Assembly: GCA_963775835.1 (NCBI GenBank)
Contig: CAVZKV010000025.1
Location: 124,001-188,000, forward strand
Reading direction: 5' to 3'
Length of the DNA stretch: 64,000 bases
Source: AWTP1-13 sp963775835
GTDB lineage: Bacteria > Pseudomonadota > Alphaproteobacteria > Rhizobiales > Hyphomicrobiaceae
Below the pieces are notes generated by a model. It was given only the letters and a program-made list of their open reading frames with translations. It had not been told where the DNA came from and made no database searches. Both the position numbers and the translations under genes were made by a program. Positions 7,900 through 18,405 of this stretch are shown here, one piece after another. Position 1 is the stretch's first letter, and each line of letters begins with the position of its first letter.

Positions 7900-9512
7900 C
7901 AGGCGTCCCCTTTCTTGGCTTGGTAACGGACGGGCTCGGGCAAAAGCTCCCCGCGCTTTACCATTTCGACGAGCTCACGCTTGAGAATTTTGCCGCTGGC
8001 GGTGAGCGGGAACTCCGCTAGCCGCACAAAATACTCGGGCATGTCGTACTTTGAGAGACCCTCATGGGCGAGGTGTTCGAGGAGGTCGTGCGCGGCCGCG
8101 CTCCCCGACACGGCGATGCACGCGCGCTCGCCCAGCCGGGCGTCGGCCACGGCAAAGCAGGCGACCCGCCCCACCTCGCCATGGCGCAGCGCCAGCGCCT
8201 CGATGTGCGCGGGATAGATATTGTGGCCGCCGCGGATGATGAGGTCCTTGAGTCGGCCCTCGACTTTGAGGTTGCCGTGCTCGTCCATGCTGCCAAGATC
8301 GCCCGACATGAACCAGCCATCGCCATTGAAGCTCATTTCCGTGGCGTGCTGGTTGTCGAAATAGCCGAGCATGAGCGCCGGTCCGCGCCCACCGATCTCA
8401 CCCACCTCGCCGGGGGCGACGGGGCGGTCCCGGTCGGCTGGGTCAAAGAGCGCGACCTGGTAGCCACGCCCGCCGCGGCCGCAGGTCGCCACGATGGCCT
8501 GGGTGGCATCGGCCGGATGCGTGTACTGATGCGAGGAGTTCTCCGTCATGCCGTAGACGTTCTGCGGGGTGATGCCCTGCGCCACGAATGCCGCCGCCAC
8601 CGACGGTGGAATGGGCGCGCCGGCCATATAGAAAACCGCCACACGCCCCAGGCGCGGCAAGCGCCGCGCCGTCTGCTCGGCCAGCACGTCCATGGCATGG
8701 GTGGGCACGCCCATCACGTAAGTGGCGCCGGTCTCGACGATCCAGTCCAGCGTCGAGCTCGATTGTGGCGGGTCGTTGCAGACGAATTGGCAGCCCGCGA
8801 CCAGCCACTGGGCCACGCCGACCCAGGCGATATGGTGCGACAGCGGCGACAGGCTGAGCAATACCGTTTCGGGTCCGTGGCCCCAGTCCGCCACCAGGTC
8901 ACGGGCATTGGCCAACAGCGTATTGTGCGAGTGCATGACGCACTTCGGCGTCCCGGTCGTGCCGGAGGTGAACGCCAGATAGACGACCCGGTCCGGATCC
9001 CAACAGGCGGCGGCGCCGTTGTCGCCGGCCTTGGGAAATCGCGCCAGATCATAGACCACCTGCAGGGAGGCGACCCTCGCCGTGACGCCGTCGAGATCGG
9101 CGGGCGCCGAGCCCCAGCCGGGTTGCGCTACCAGCGCACCGGCGCCCAAGCGCTGCAACAAGTTGGTGACCTCGCTCCAGGTGTGGCTGCGGTGCAGCGA
9201 CGGGTTGCAGGCCAGGCCTTCGCGCGCGCAGGCAAGAAAGGCGACGATGGCCTCGACGCGGTTCGACAGCAGCAGGCAAACCCGCGCACCGCCCTTGAGG
9301 CCGGCCCCGCGAAGGTCGGCGCCAACACCATCGACCCAGCTCAAGAGTTCGGCCCAGCTCAGCCTTCGCCGCCCGTCCACAAGGGCAATCGCCGCCGGCC
9401 GCGCGGCAGCGTGGCGCGCCAGCAGGCCATAAAAGGTGTCCTGCCGCCATAGGCCCTGAGCGTAGTAGCGCTGTGCCTGTGCCGGATGCTGCAGGGTTAG
9501 AAAAGGGCGCAT
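7899..9512 (-). CDS. AMP-dependent acyl-CoA ligase
   Basis: An adenylate-forming CoA ligase of 537 residues, the first gene of a five-gene catabolic operon. Motifs seen: P-loop TSGTTGTPKCVMHSH, NVYGMTENSS, GWFMSGDLG, GRLKDLIIRGGHNIYP and the catalytic lysine in LTASGKILKRE. The start at MRPFLTLQHP is chosen because AAGGAG lies 7 bases upstream; the open frame runs 30 codons further but without a ribosome site. It most resembles the cyclohexanecarboxylate/medium-chain or aryl ligase groups rather than benzoate ligases. The substrate is probably an aryl or alicyclic acid, by inference from context. Confidence 0.85.
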   Translation of the reverse strand: MRPFLTLQHPAQAQRYYAQGLWRQDTFYGLLARHAAARPAAIALVDGRRRLSWAELLSWVDGVGADLRGAGLKGGARVCLLLSNRVEAIVAFLACAREGLACNPSLHRSHTWSEVTNLLQRLGAGALVAQPGWGSAPADLDGVTARVASLQVVYDLARFPKAGDNGAAACWDPDRVVYLAFTSGTTGTPKCVMHSHNTLLANARDLVADWGHGPETVLLSLSPLSHHIAWVGVAQWLVAGCQFVCNDPPQSSSTLDWIVETGATYVMGVPTHAMDVLAEQTARRLPRLGRVAVFYMAGAPIPPSVAAAFVAQGITPQNVYGMTENSSHQYTHPADATQAIVATCGRGGRGYQVALFDPADRDRPVAPGEVGEIGGRGPALMLGYFDNQHATEMSFNGDGWFMSGDLGSMDEHGNLKVEGRLKDLIIRGGHNIYPAHIEALALRHGEVGRVACFAVADARLGERACIAVSGSAAAHDLLEHLAHEGLSKYDMPEYFVRLAEFPLTASGKILKRELVEMVKRGELLPEPVRYQAKKGDA

Positions 9513-9878
9513 CGCGCACTCCTTAAATGGCAAGAGAGCTTTTCCCTCGCGGGGCTGCGGTGGGCTGGCGCCGCCGGCCGGGTTGCCCCAGCGCTTGCAC
9601 ACCCCGCGGGCAAGGCTTGCTCTTCACAAGGACGAATGCGATAGGCCACGCCTCAACTGCCTCGCTACGGGGTGGGCCACGGCTGCTGCCCGCTGGCGTG
9701 GCAGCATAGGGGCATTTTCTGCCCATCTTCCCGGCTTGTTGCGACAAAACCTTTCCGCTAGCATCTCAGCAAAGACGCCGATCGCCAACTCCGATCGCCA
9801 ACTCCGTACGAAGATGCGCGCGCGTCGCCGTTCATCCGTTCGGCGCGGCGCCAGACTGACAGCAAGGGAGGACATTGA
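9513..9878. other. Divergent intergenic region, ligase operon / Liv-type transporter
   Basis: A 366-bp gap between two divergently transcribed catabolic operons, so it must hold both promoters. I see no convincing gene. A 13-bp perfect tandem repeat (9778-9803) is the only clear structure. Neither strand shows a good TTGACA/TATAAT pair, and no TGCA-type BoxR site was found. Confidence 0.6.
9778..9803. repeat. 13-bp perfect tandem repeat (possible operator)
   Basis: CCGATCGCCAACT occurs twice head-to-tail, followed by a further CCG. It lies about 75 bp before the start of the transporter binding-protein gene, in the divergent promoter region. Direct repeats there can be regulator sites; this is inference. 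Confidence 0.5.
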
Positions 9879-11174
9879 ATGTCAATCGACCAGAAAGACG
9901 AGGCCGAAGCCGCGTGGTATGCCGGCAAAGTCACGCGCCGCCGCTTGATCGGTTACGGCGCGACGGCGGGCGCGCTGGGCGCGAGCATGCTGGTGCCGGC
10001 GCCCTGGCGCGCGGCGTTCGGCCAAGCCAAGCCGTATAAAGTCGGCTCGCTGCAGCCGCTGTCCGGCGCCGCCGCCGCCGGCGGCAAGACCGCGCTCGTC
10101 GGCGTGCAGATGGCGGTGGATCGCATCAACGCCGCAGGCGGCATCAACGGAAGACCCGTCGAGCTGATCGTGGCCGACGATGAATCCAAGCCCGACGTCG
10201 GTCGCCGCAAGACCGAGAAGCTGGTGGTGGAAGACAACGTCGATGTGCACCTGGGCGGCTTCCTCTCCAATATCTGCCTGGCCTGCATGCCGGTGTTCGA
10301 AGAAGCCAAGATCGTCAATATGATCAGCGTCTGCCTCGACACCACGCTCACCACCAGCAAGTGCAACCGCTACAGCTTCCGACCCTACGACTACGCACCG
10401 GCGCAGGCCGTGGCCTTTGCGCCCTACCTGGTCAACAAGATGGGGAAGAAGTGGCACTTGGCCTATGCCGACTACTCGTGGGGCCAGTCGACGCGCGATG
10501 CCTACGCCGATGAGATCAAGAAGGTGGGCGGCAGCATCGTCGGCACCACGGGCATCCCGCTCGGCACGGCCGACATGACGCCGTTCCTGTCCAAGATCAC
10601 CGGCGATTTCGACGGTTTCTTCGGCATCTTCTTCGGTAAGGACGGTGTCACCGTCGGCAATCAGGCCTACGATCTCGGCCTGACCAAGAAATACAAGTGG
10701 GCCGGCGATGGCGCCATCGCCGAGTCGACCAACCTGCCCGCGCTCGGCAACAAGATCGAGGGCTTCGTCGGCATCAACCGCTACGTCCCCGTGCTCGATC
10801 CGCCGCTCGACACGCCGGCGCACAAGAAGTTCTTCGAAGAGTCGCTGAAGCGCCTCAAGGCCATCGATGCCTCAGGTCCGCTGCCCGATCGCTACGTGCA
10901 GTCGAATTTCGAGGCCATGAATGCCCTGAAGCTCGGCATGGAAAAATCCAAGTTCCAGGGCCGGCAGGACACCATGAAGCTGATCGAGGCGCTCGAGGGT
11001 CTCGAAATGAAGGAAGGTGATGACTTCCCGCAGGGCGACAAGGTGCTGCGCAAGGAGGATCATCAGGCGTTCATCCGGGAATTCATCTTCGACGTCAAAG
11101 ACGGCAAACACCGCATCCTCGACGTCATTCCCAAGGAGAAGACGATCTTCCCGCCGGCATGCAAGTTTGCCTAA
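9879..11174 (+). CDS. ABC transporter substrate-binding protein, Liv/aromatic-acid type, Tat-exported
   Basis: A periplasmic binding protein of the leucine-binding (LivK/Peripla_BP_6) family, 431 residues. The N-terminus carries a twin-arginine signal (TRRRLIG followed by a hydrophobic stretch and an Ala-rich cleavage area near residue 49), so export is probably folded, via Tat. The mature protein starts with KPYKVGSLQPLSG and has AVDRINAAGGINGRPVEL, typical of the family. The start is preceded by GGGAGG. It is the first gene of livGFHM-type genes. In box clusters such transporters are usually linked to aromatic-acid uptake rather than branched-chain amino acids, but specificity cannot be read here. 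Confidence 0.88.
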   Translation: MSIDQKDEAEAAWYAGKVTRRRLIGYGATAGALGASMLVPAPWRAAFGQAKPYKVGSLQPLSGAAAAGGKTALVGVQMAVDRINAAGGINGRPVELIVADDESKPDVGRRKTEKLVVEDNVDVHLGGFLSNICLACMPVFEEAKIVNMISVCLDTTLTTSKCNRYSFRPYDYAPAQAVAFAPYLVNKMGKKWHLAYADYSWGQSTRDAYADEIKKVGGSIVGTTGIPLGTADMTPFLSKITGDFDGFFGIFFGKDGVTVGNQAYDLGLTKKYKWAGDGAIAESTNLPALGNKIEGFVGINRYVPVLDPPLDTPAHKKFFEESLKRLKAIDASGPLPDRYVQSNFEAMNALKLGMEKSKFQGRQDTMKLIEALEGLEMKEGDDFPQGDKVLRKEDHQAFIREFIFDVKDGKHRILDVIPKEKTIFPPACKFA

Positions 11175-11959
11175 GTGAATGCCGCCGCCGTGACAGCGCA
11201 TTCCCCGGTCGACCGGGGAGGCGCTGCCGATCCTCTCATTCGTACGGAAGCCCTCACGGTCCGCTTCGGAGGTTTGACGGCGCTGAATGCCGTCAACTTT
11301 GAAGTGCGGCGGGGCGAGATTCGCGCCATTATCGGGCCGAACGGTGCCGGCAAGAGCACCTTTTTCAATTGCCTGACGGGCGTGCTGCGGCCGACTTCCG
11401 GGCGCATTGTTTTTGCCGGCGAGAATATCGGCGGCCTGCCGCCCAACCGCATTTCGCGCAAGGGCATCGCGCGCTCCTACCAGATCACCAATATCCTGCC
11501 CAACGCCACCACGCTCGAAAACGTGCGCATCGCCGTGCAGTCGCGCCACCACGGCTGGAATATGCTCAGGCATCATCGCGATTTCCACGACATCATGGAC
11601 AAGGCCGAGACCGTGCTGGCCTCCGTTGGCCTCGCCGGCAAAGCTGGCGAACTCGCCGCCAACCTGTCGCACGGCGAACAGCGCAACCTCGAGATCGGTA
11701 TCGCGCTCGCCACCGAGCCGCAGCTGTTGTGCCTCGACGAGCCGACCGCGGGCATGAGTGCGGCGGAGACGCACGGCACCATGGAACTGGTGCGACGGAT
11801 CAGCGAAAATCTCACAATTCTGATTGTCGAGCACGACATGCAAGTGGTGATGCAGCTGGCGCAGCGCATTACCGTGCTCAACTATGGGGCGGTGCTGGCC
11901 GATGGAACGCCCGCGCAGATCCAAGAAAACCCCAAGGTGCTGGAGGTCTACCTCAAGAC

Positions 11960-11963
<4 letters not shown>
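11175..11963 (+). CDS. ABC transporter ATP-binding protein, LivG type
   Basis: One of the two ATPases of the Liv-type importer, 262 residues, cytosolic at the membrane. Walker A GPNGAGKST is at 54-62, the signature is LSHGEQRNLEIG, and Walker B LLCLDEPTAGMS is followed by a switch His in IVEHDM. The GTG start follows directly on the stop of the binding-protein gene. The Q-loop region (SYQITNILPNATTLENV) is LivG-like. It overlaps the next gene by ATGA. Confidence 0.9.
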
Positions 11964-12697
<734 letters not shown>

Positions 12698-12701
12698 AAC
12701 G

Positions 12702-13574
12702 GTGGACATCCCCTGGGACATCATCATCATCCAAACCGTCAATGGCATCGTCACGGGGATGATTCTGGCACTGGTGGCCTCGGGGCTGACCCTCATCTTC
12801 GGCATCATGGACGTGGTGAACTTCGCGCATGGCGAGTTGTTCATGCTCGGCGCCTACATGGGCGTCGTGACGTTGGCGAGCACGGGCAATTTCTGGCTGG
12901 CGCTCGTGGTTGCGATGGTCATCATTGCCGCCCTCGGCGCCGCGCTGCAAGTGGTGACGCTGCGGCCGCTGCTGGGGCGCGATCCGCTCTACACCATTCT
13001 TGCCACCTTCGGCATCTCGCTCGTCCTGCAAAACTATGCCCTGTGGCAGTTCGGGCCGGTGGCGCGCAAGATCCAGGAACCATTCAGCGGTCAGTTCACC
13101 CTGTTCTACCTGCAATACCCCTGGTATCGCCTGCTGATCGCCGGCCTGTCCGCCGCCATGATCGGCGGGCTCTACCTGTTCCTAAAGTACGGGCGCTACG
13201 GCGTCTGGATCAGGGCCACCACCCAGGACCGCGTGATGGCGCAGGCCATGGGCATTCCGGTACCATGGGTGCATACGGGCGTATTTGCCATGGGCGCGGG
13301 GATGGCAGCGGCCAGCGGCGTGCTGTTCGGTCCCCTGGTCGGCGTCAACCATGCCATGGGCCTCGATTGGGTGCTCAAGGCCTTCATCGTCGTTGTTGTC
13401 GGCGGCATGGGCAATCTTGGCGGTTCCATCGCCGCCTCCATCTTCATTAGTCTGTTGGAGGCGTATGCCTCGATCTGGGTCAGTCCCTCGCAGGCAATCA
13501 TCGTCTCCTCGGTGGTACTGATCCTGACCTTGCTCTTCCGGCCCACCGGCCTCTTCGTCCCGACACCCAAATGA
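12702..13574 (+). CDS. ABC transporter permease, LivH type
   Basis: Inner-membrane permease of the importer, 290 residues, with about eight hydrophobic segments. The family opening is conserved (GLTLIFGIMDVVNFAHGELFM), as is the cytoplasmic loop GIPVPWVHTGVFAMGAGMAA and GMGNLGGSIAASIFIS near the end. It starts with GTG 4 bases after livF and overlaps the next gene's start by 4 bases. Confidence 0.9.
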   Translation: MDIPWDIIIIQTVNGIVTGMILALVASGLTLIFGIMDVVNFAHGELFMLGAYMGVVTLASTGNFWLALVVAMVIIAALGAALQVVTLRPLLGRDPLYTILATFGISLVLQNYALWQFGPVARKIQEPFSGQFTLFYLQYPWYRLLIAGLSAAMIGGLYLFLKYGRYGVWIRATTQDRVMAQAMGIPVPWVHTGVFAMGAGMAAASGVLFGPLVGVNHAMGLDWVLKAFIVVVVGGMGNLGGSIAASIFISLLEAYASIWVSPSQAIIVSSVVLILTLLFRPTGLFVPTPK

Positions 13575-14566
13575 GCTTCTCACGACACGCCAGCGTCTAT
13601 TGGACAGGCTTTGCCGTCACGATCCTCCTGCTGATCCTGGCACCCCTGGTGCTGCCCGAATTTTGGCGCCGATTTCTCACCGAGATTCTGATCTGGGGGC
13701 TGTTGGCGATGTCCTCCGACATTCTCATTGGCTACACCGGCATGGTGTCGTTTGGCCACTCGGCGTTCTTTGGTCTCGGCATGTACGGCGCCGCGGCAGC
13801 GTTGTTGATGGTGAAGCCGCCCAACCTATGGCTCGCCATCGTCTACGGCCTGGCCGGCTCGGCCGCCGTGGCCCTGTTCGTCGCCTATTTTTCCACGCGG
13901 CTGCGCGATATTTACTTCGCCATCACCACGCTGATTTTCTCGCAAATTTTCTATGTCATCATCTTCACCTGGACCGAGGTAACCGGCGGCGAAAACGGCC
14001 TAGCGTTCTCGCGGCCGGGGTTCGGCATCCCGGGGCTCTGGACGACGCCGTTCACCTCCACGACGCTGCACTGGTTCGTGCTGGCCGTGGTGGCGGCCGC
14101 CTACCTGCTGTTGCGCCGCCTCACGCAGTCGCCGTTCGGCATGGTGCTGCAATCGATCCGCGAAAACGAGGCCCGCACGCGCGCCATCGGCTATCCCGTC
14201 GAACGCTACAAGATGGTGGCGGTCATGGTATCGGGCCTGTTCGCGGGCCTTGCGGGCGTGCTTTATGCCCTGCAGAATCGCTTTGCCGCGCCGGACTTCG
14301 TCTACTTCGTGGTCTCCGGTGAGGTGGTGATCTTCAATGTCATGGGCGGCATCGGCACGCTGGTGGGCCCGATTGTCGGGGCTGGTTTCTTCCTGGGTCT
14401 GCGCGAGGGCCTTTCACGTCTGTTCCCCTACCTGGCGACCACTTTCAACCTTCCCTACCTCGCTGAATTCCCCTATCTCGTGCCCGTGGGTATCATTTTC
14501 ATCGCCATGGTGATCTTCATGCCGCAAGGCCTGCTCGGCTTCGCCAAGCGCTGGCTCAATCGCTGA
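13571..14566 (+). CDS. ABC transporter permease, LivM type
   Basis: Second permease of the importer, 331 residues, with many membrane segments. LivM hallmarks are SSDILIGYTGMVSFGHSAFFG, SIRENEARTRAIGYPVERYK and GGIGTLVGPIVGA. ATGA overlap with livH. A HyuA-type gene follows 40 bp downstream on the same strand, so the transporter and the hydrolase/carboxylase pair may form one transcript. Confidence 0.9.
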   Translation: MSFSRHASVYWTGFAVTILLLILAPLVLPEFWRRFLTEILIWGLLAMSSDILIGYTGMVSFGHSAFFGLGMYGAAAALLMVKPPNLWLAIVYGLAGSAAVALFVAYFSTRLRDIYFAITTLIFSQIFYVIIFTWTEVTGGENGLAFSRPGFGIPGLWTTPFTSTTLHWFVLAVVAAAYLLLRRLTQSPFGMVLQSIRENEARTRAIGYPVERYKMVAVMVSGLFAGLAGVLYALQNRFAAPDFVYFVVSGEVVIFNVMGGIGTLVGPIVGAGFFLGLREGLSRLFPYLATTFNLPYLAEFPYLVPVGIIFIAMVIFMPQGLLGFAKRWLNR

Positions 14567-14606
14567 AGCCCCGGCAAAAGCGGCAGGGTGGACGAGGGGC
14601 CTGAGG

Positions 14607-16667
14607 TTGCGGGTTGCGGTCGACATCGGCGGCACATTTACCGACATCGTCGTGTTGTCGAGCGGTGGCGTGCTGCACGAAAGCAAGATCGCGACCACGC
14701 CGGACGATCCGAGCCGCGCGGTCGTCGCCGGACTGGAGGCGCTGTTGCGCGAATTGGCGCTGGCGCCGCGCCTCGTCGCCGAGGTACTGCACGGCACCAC
14801 GGTGGGCTCCAACACCATCCTGCAGCGCACCGGTGCCCGCACCGGCCTGATCACCACGCGCGGCTTTCGTGACGTGCTCGAGATCGGACGCATCCGCATG
14901 CCCGACATGTTCGATTTGAGCTGGGACAAGCCAAAGCCGCTGGTTCCGCGCCGCTATCGTCTGGAGGTCGCCGAACGCATTGCCGCCGACGGCAGTATTG
15001 TCGAGCCGCTCAATGAAACGGAGGTCTTGACGGCGGGTGAACGGCTGGCCGCTGCCGGCATCGAGGCGGTCGCCGTGTGCCTTCTCAACAGCTATCGCAA
15101 TGCGCTGCACGAGCGCCGCATCGAAGACATTCTGCGTGCGCGCTTTCCGCAATTGCTGGTAACCGCCTCGTACGCGGTGTTGCCGGAACGCAAGGAATAC
15201 GAGCGCACCAGCACCACGGTGGTGAACGCCTATCTGCTCTCCGCCATGCGTGCATACCTGCGCAACCTGGAGGCGGGCCTGCGCGCCATCGGCATTCAAG
15301 CCCCGGTCCGGGTCATCACCTCCAACGGCGGCATGCTCGCCGCGGCAAGCGCCTGCGAGACGCCGGTGTTTGTGGTGGCATCGGGGCCCGCGGGTGGCGT
15401 GATCGGCGCGGCACGGCTGGGTGCAGCCCGTGGCTGGTCCGAGCTCATCGTTTTCGACATGGGCGGCACCACCGCCAAGGCGGTGATCGTCGAGGCCGGC
15501 CGACCCAGTATGACCTCGGAATACGAATTCCGCGACGGCATTTCGACCTCGAGCCGGTTCGTCAAGGCGGGCGGCTACATGCTGAAGGTACCGGCAATCG
15601 ACATCGCCGAGGTTGGTGCCGGCGGCGGGTCGCTGGCCGGCATCGACCGGGGTGGGCTGCTCACGGTCGGTCCGCAATCGGCGGGTGCCGTGCCAGGTCC
15701 GGCGTGCTATGGCCTCGGCAACGACCGCCCCACGGTGACCGACGCCAACCTGGTCCTTGGTTTCATCAATCCCCACGCGCTAGCGGGCGGCCGTCTGCCG
15801 ATCGAGCGCAGCCTCGCCGAACGCGCCGTCGCCTGCCACGTGGCAGAGCCGCTTGGGCTCAGCCTGGAGGAAGCCGCGCATGGCATCCGCGCCGTCGCCA
15901 ACGCGGCGATGGCGCGGGCGGTTCGCGCAGTGACGGTCGAGCGCGGCCGCGATCCGCGCGACCTGACGCTCGTTGCCTTTGGCGGCAATGGCGGCATTCA
16001 TGCCACCGACCTCGCCCGCGACCTCGGCATTACCCGTGTCGTCGTGCCGCCGCTGGCCGGCGTGTTCAGCGCGGTCGGCATGCTGGCAGCCGACCTCGAG
16101 CACGTCGGCCTGCGGACGGTCACCCGCTGCCTCGACGAGCTGAGCCCGGCCGACCTCAACGCCGCCAAGGTCGAACTCGCCGACGAGGTCGCCGCACGGC
16201 TTGCCGCCGATGGCTTCGGCAAAGATCGGGTGGCGTTCGGGTGGGAGGCGGACCTGCGCCACGAAGGCCAGGCCAGCGAGCTCACCATTCACTACCACGG
16301 TGATGATCTAGCGGAAATGCGCCGCCGCTTCATCGACGAGTACGAAAAGACCTACGGTTATCGGGACGATAGCCCGATCGAGCTCGTGAAATTGCGCGTG
16401 GTCGGCCGCGGCCTCAGCGCGCAGCGCCTCAACTTCAAGCAGCTGAGGATCGCCGCGCCGGCCGCGGCGGCGGCGGCGCATCGCCACGTCCACTTCGTTC
16501 GCGGCAGCGCCGCCACGATCACCGAGATCGTGCCGCGGTCGGCCTTGACGCCGAAACCGCGCCGCGGTCCGCTCATCGTCGAAGAATTCGATGCCACCAT
16601 CGTGGTGCCGCCGGACGCCACCGCACACCTCGACGCCATCGGCAATATCGTGCTCGAGCTGAACTAA
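14607..16667 (+). CDS. Hydantoinase A / oxoprolinase-family subunit (HyuA)
   Basis: An ATP-using subunit of the HyuA/acetone carboxylase-beta/oxoprolinase family, 686 residues, paired with the HyuB gene just downstream. The N-terminal VAVDIGGTFTDIV and middle IVFDMGGTTAKA phosphate-binding motifs of the ASKHA-like fold are present, plus HGTTVGSNTILQRTGA and AFGGNGGIHA. The start is a TTG; no ATG or GTG gives the conserved N-terminus. Family members cleave hydantoins or 5-oxoproline or carboxylate ketones such as acetophenone. In an aromatic cluster with a transporter, a carboxylase or amide-ring hydrolase is plausible, but the substrate is open. Confidence 0.85.
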   Translation: MRVAVDIGGTFTDIVVLSSGGVLHESKIATTPDDPSRAVVAGLEALLRELALAPRLVAEVLHGTTVGSNTILQRTGARTGLITTRGFRDVLEIGRIRMPDMFDLSWDKPKPLVPRRYRLEVAERIAADGSIVEPLNETEVLTAGERLAAAGIEAVAVCLLNSYRNALHERRIEDILRARFPQLLVTASYAVLPERKEYERTSTTVVNAYLLSAMRAYLRNLEAGLRAIGIQAPVRVITSNGGMLAAASACETPVFVVASGPAGGVIGAARLGAARGWSELIVFDMGGTTAKAVIVEAGRPSMTSEYEFRDGISTSSRFVKAGGYMLKVPAIDIAEVGAGGGSLAGIDRGGLLTVGPQSAGAVPGPACYGLGNDRPTVTDANLVLGFINPHALAGGRLPIERSLAERAVACHVAEPLGLSLEEAAHGIRAVANAAMARAVRAVTVERGRDPRDLTLVAFGGNGGIHATDLARDLGITRVVVPPLAGVFSAVGMLAADLEHVGLRTVTRCLDELSPADLNAAKVELADEVAARLAADGFGKDRVAFGWEADLRHEGQASELTIHYHGDDLAEMRRRFIDEYEKTYGYRDDSPIELVKLRVVGRGLSAQRLNFKQLRIAAPAAAAAAHRHVHFVRGSAATITEIVPRSALTPKPRRGPLIVEEFDATIVVPPDATAHLDAIGNIVLELN

Positions 16668-16672
16668 AGCCC

Positions 16673-18394
16673 ATGCAGATCGATCCCATCACTTTCGCCG
16701 TCATCAAGAGCGGCCTCGATGCCATTGCCGACGACATGGCGTATACCGTGATCCGCATCGCCCGCTCGGAGATCGTCAAGGACGTGATGGATTTTTCGGC
16801 GGCGATCTGTGCCGCCGACGGCCAGATGGTGGCGCAGGCCAAGACCATCGCTCAGCATCTCGGTGCGGTGCCGGAGGCCATGGCTGCCGTGCTCGCAAAG
16901 TTCGGCGCGGACCTGCATGAGGGCGACGCCGTCATCATGAACGATCCCTATCACGGCGGCATGCACCTGCCCGATATTTTCATGTTCATGCCGTTGTTCC
17001 AGGCCGGCCGTCGCCGAGCCTTTGCCGTCGTCATTTGTCATCACACCGACGTTGGTGGCCGCGTGCCGGGATCGAACGCCTCGGACTCCACGGAAATCTA
17101 CCAGGAGGGTCTGCGCATTCCGCCGCTCAAGCTCTACGATCGCGGCACGCTCAACGAAACGCTGGCAACGATGATCAAAATCAACGTGCGCGTGCCCGAG
17201 CGGGTGTGGGGTGACCTTTCCGCACAATACGCCGCGGCGCAGGTCGGCAAGCGCGGCCTGCAAAAGTTGTTGCAGCGCTACGGGGCAGACGAGGTCGAAG
17301 CCTACATGGCGGAACTGATCGACTATGCCGAGCGACTGACGCGCGCCGAGATCAAGCAATGGACGATCGGTCGCTACGAATTCATCGATCATATCGACGG
17401 GGACGGCTTCACGGATCAGCCTATACCCATCAAAGCCGTGGTTGAAGTGCGCGAGAACGGCAGTCTGTTGGTCGATTACACCGGCTCCTCGCCGCAGGTG
17501 AAGGGTGCGCTCAACGCGACACTGAGCTTCACGCGGTCCCTCACCTATCTGAGCGTGCGCTGCGTGCTTTCACGCGAGATACCTAACAACGTGGGCGTGT
17601 TCCGCTGCATCGAGGTGAAGGTGCCAGAAGCCTCCGTGCTCAATCCCGTGCTGCCGGGCCCGTGCGCCGCCCGTGCGCTCACCGGCTATCGCGTGTTCGA
17701 CACGGTCCTTGGCGCCCTGGCGCAAATCGTGCCGGAGCGGGTGCCGGCCGCGGGCGAAGGCGGCAACAGCGTGGTCTGCATCAGCGGCCTCAGGGAAAAT
17801 CGCAAACCTTTCATCATCGTCGATATGATCTGCGGAGCCTGGGGCGGCCGGCCGGACAAGGATGGTCTGGAGGCCGTCACCAACGCCTCGCAGAACCTGT
17901 CCAACATGCCGGTAGAGGTGATGGAAGCGGAACATCCCGTGCGGGTTGAGGAGTACGCCTTCGTGCCGGACACCTGCGGCGCCGGCCGGTGGCGCGGAGG
18001 GGTCGGCTTGCGCCGTTCCTATCGCATCCTGGCAAGGGAGGCGCTGTTGCAGCTGCGCACGGACCGCGTGGTCTTCCAACCCTACGGCCTGGCGGGCGGG
18101 GGGCCCGGCGGTCAAACGCAAAACTTCATCGAGATCGGCGATCGGCGCGAGCCGCTCCCCAGCAAGGTGACGATGACCGTGCCCCAGGCGGCGTTGATCG
18201 TGCATGAGCAGGCGGGTGGCGGCGGCTTCGGCACGCCCCTTGCGCGCGATCCCCAGAGGGTCGAAGAGGATTTCGCGGACGGCAAGATCAGCGCCGACTT
18301 TGCCCGGCGGCACTATCGGGTGGTGTTCGACGAGGCCGGAAAAGTCGACGCCGAGGGCACGGCGCGCCTGCGCGGGCAATCGAGCGCTAGGTAG
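16673..18394 (+). CDS. Hydantoinase B / oxoprolinase-family subunit (HyuB)
   Basis: Partner of the upstream HyuA, 573 residues, starting 5 bases after it. The opening PITFAVIKSGLDAIADDMAYTV is typical, as are NDPYHGGMHLPD, the HHTDVGGRVPGSNASDSTEIYQEG block and the late GAGRWRGGVGLRR region. The HHTD and nearby Asp/His residues are the likely metal ligands by family analogy. Together with HyuA it forms an ATP-dependent hydrolase or carboxylase complex. It ends convergently 11 bp from the flavoprotein gene. Confidence 0.87.
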   Translation: MQIDPITFAVIKSGLDAIADDMAYTVIRIARSEIVKDVMDFSAAICAADGQMVAQAKTIAQHLGAVPEAMAAVLAKFGADLHEGDAVIMNDPYHGGMHLPDIFMFMPLFQAGRRRAFAVVICHHTDVGGRVPGSNASDSTEIYQEGLRIPPLKLYDRGTLNETLATMIKINVRVPERVWGDLSAQYAAAQVGKRGLQKLLQRYGADEVEAYMAELIDYAERLTRAEIKQWTIGRYEFIDHIDGDGFTDQPIPIKAVVEVRENGSLLVDYTGSSPQVKGALNATLSFTRSLTYLSVRCVLSREIPNNVGVFRCIEVKVPEASVLNPVLPGPCAARALTGYRVFDTVLGALAQIVPERVPAAGEGGNSVVCISGLRENRKPFIIVDMICGAWGGRPDKDGLEAVTNASQNLSNMPVEVMEAEHPVRVEEYAFVPDTCGAGRWRGGVGLRRSYRILAREALLQLRTDRVVFQPYGLAGGGPGGQTQNFIEIGDRREPLPSKVTMTVPQAALIVHEQAGGGGFGTPLARDPQRVEEDFADGKISADFARRHYRVVFDEAGKVDAEGTARLRGQSSAR

Positions 18395-18405
18395 TTACGT
18401 CGGCC

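Noticed and set aside
8064..9452. 462-codon open frame on the plus strand
   Set aside because: Antisense to the acyl-CoA ligase, which has all its motifs; the plus-strand translation is Arg/Gly/His-rich and family-free.
14556..15776. 406-codon open frame on the minus strand
   Set aside because: Antisense shadow of hyuA.
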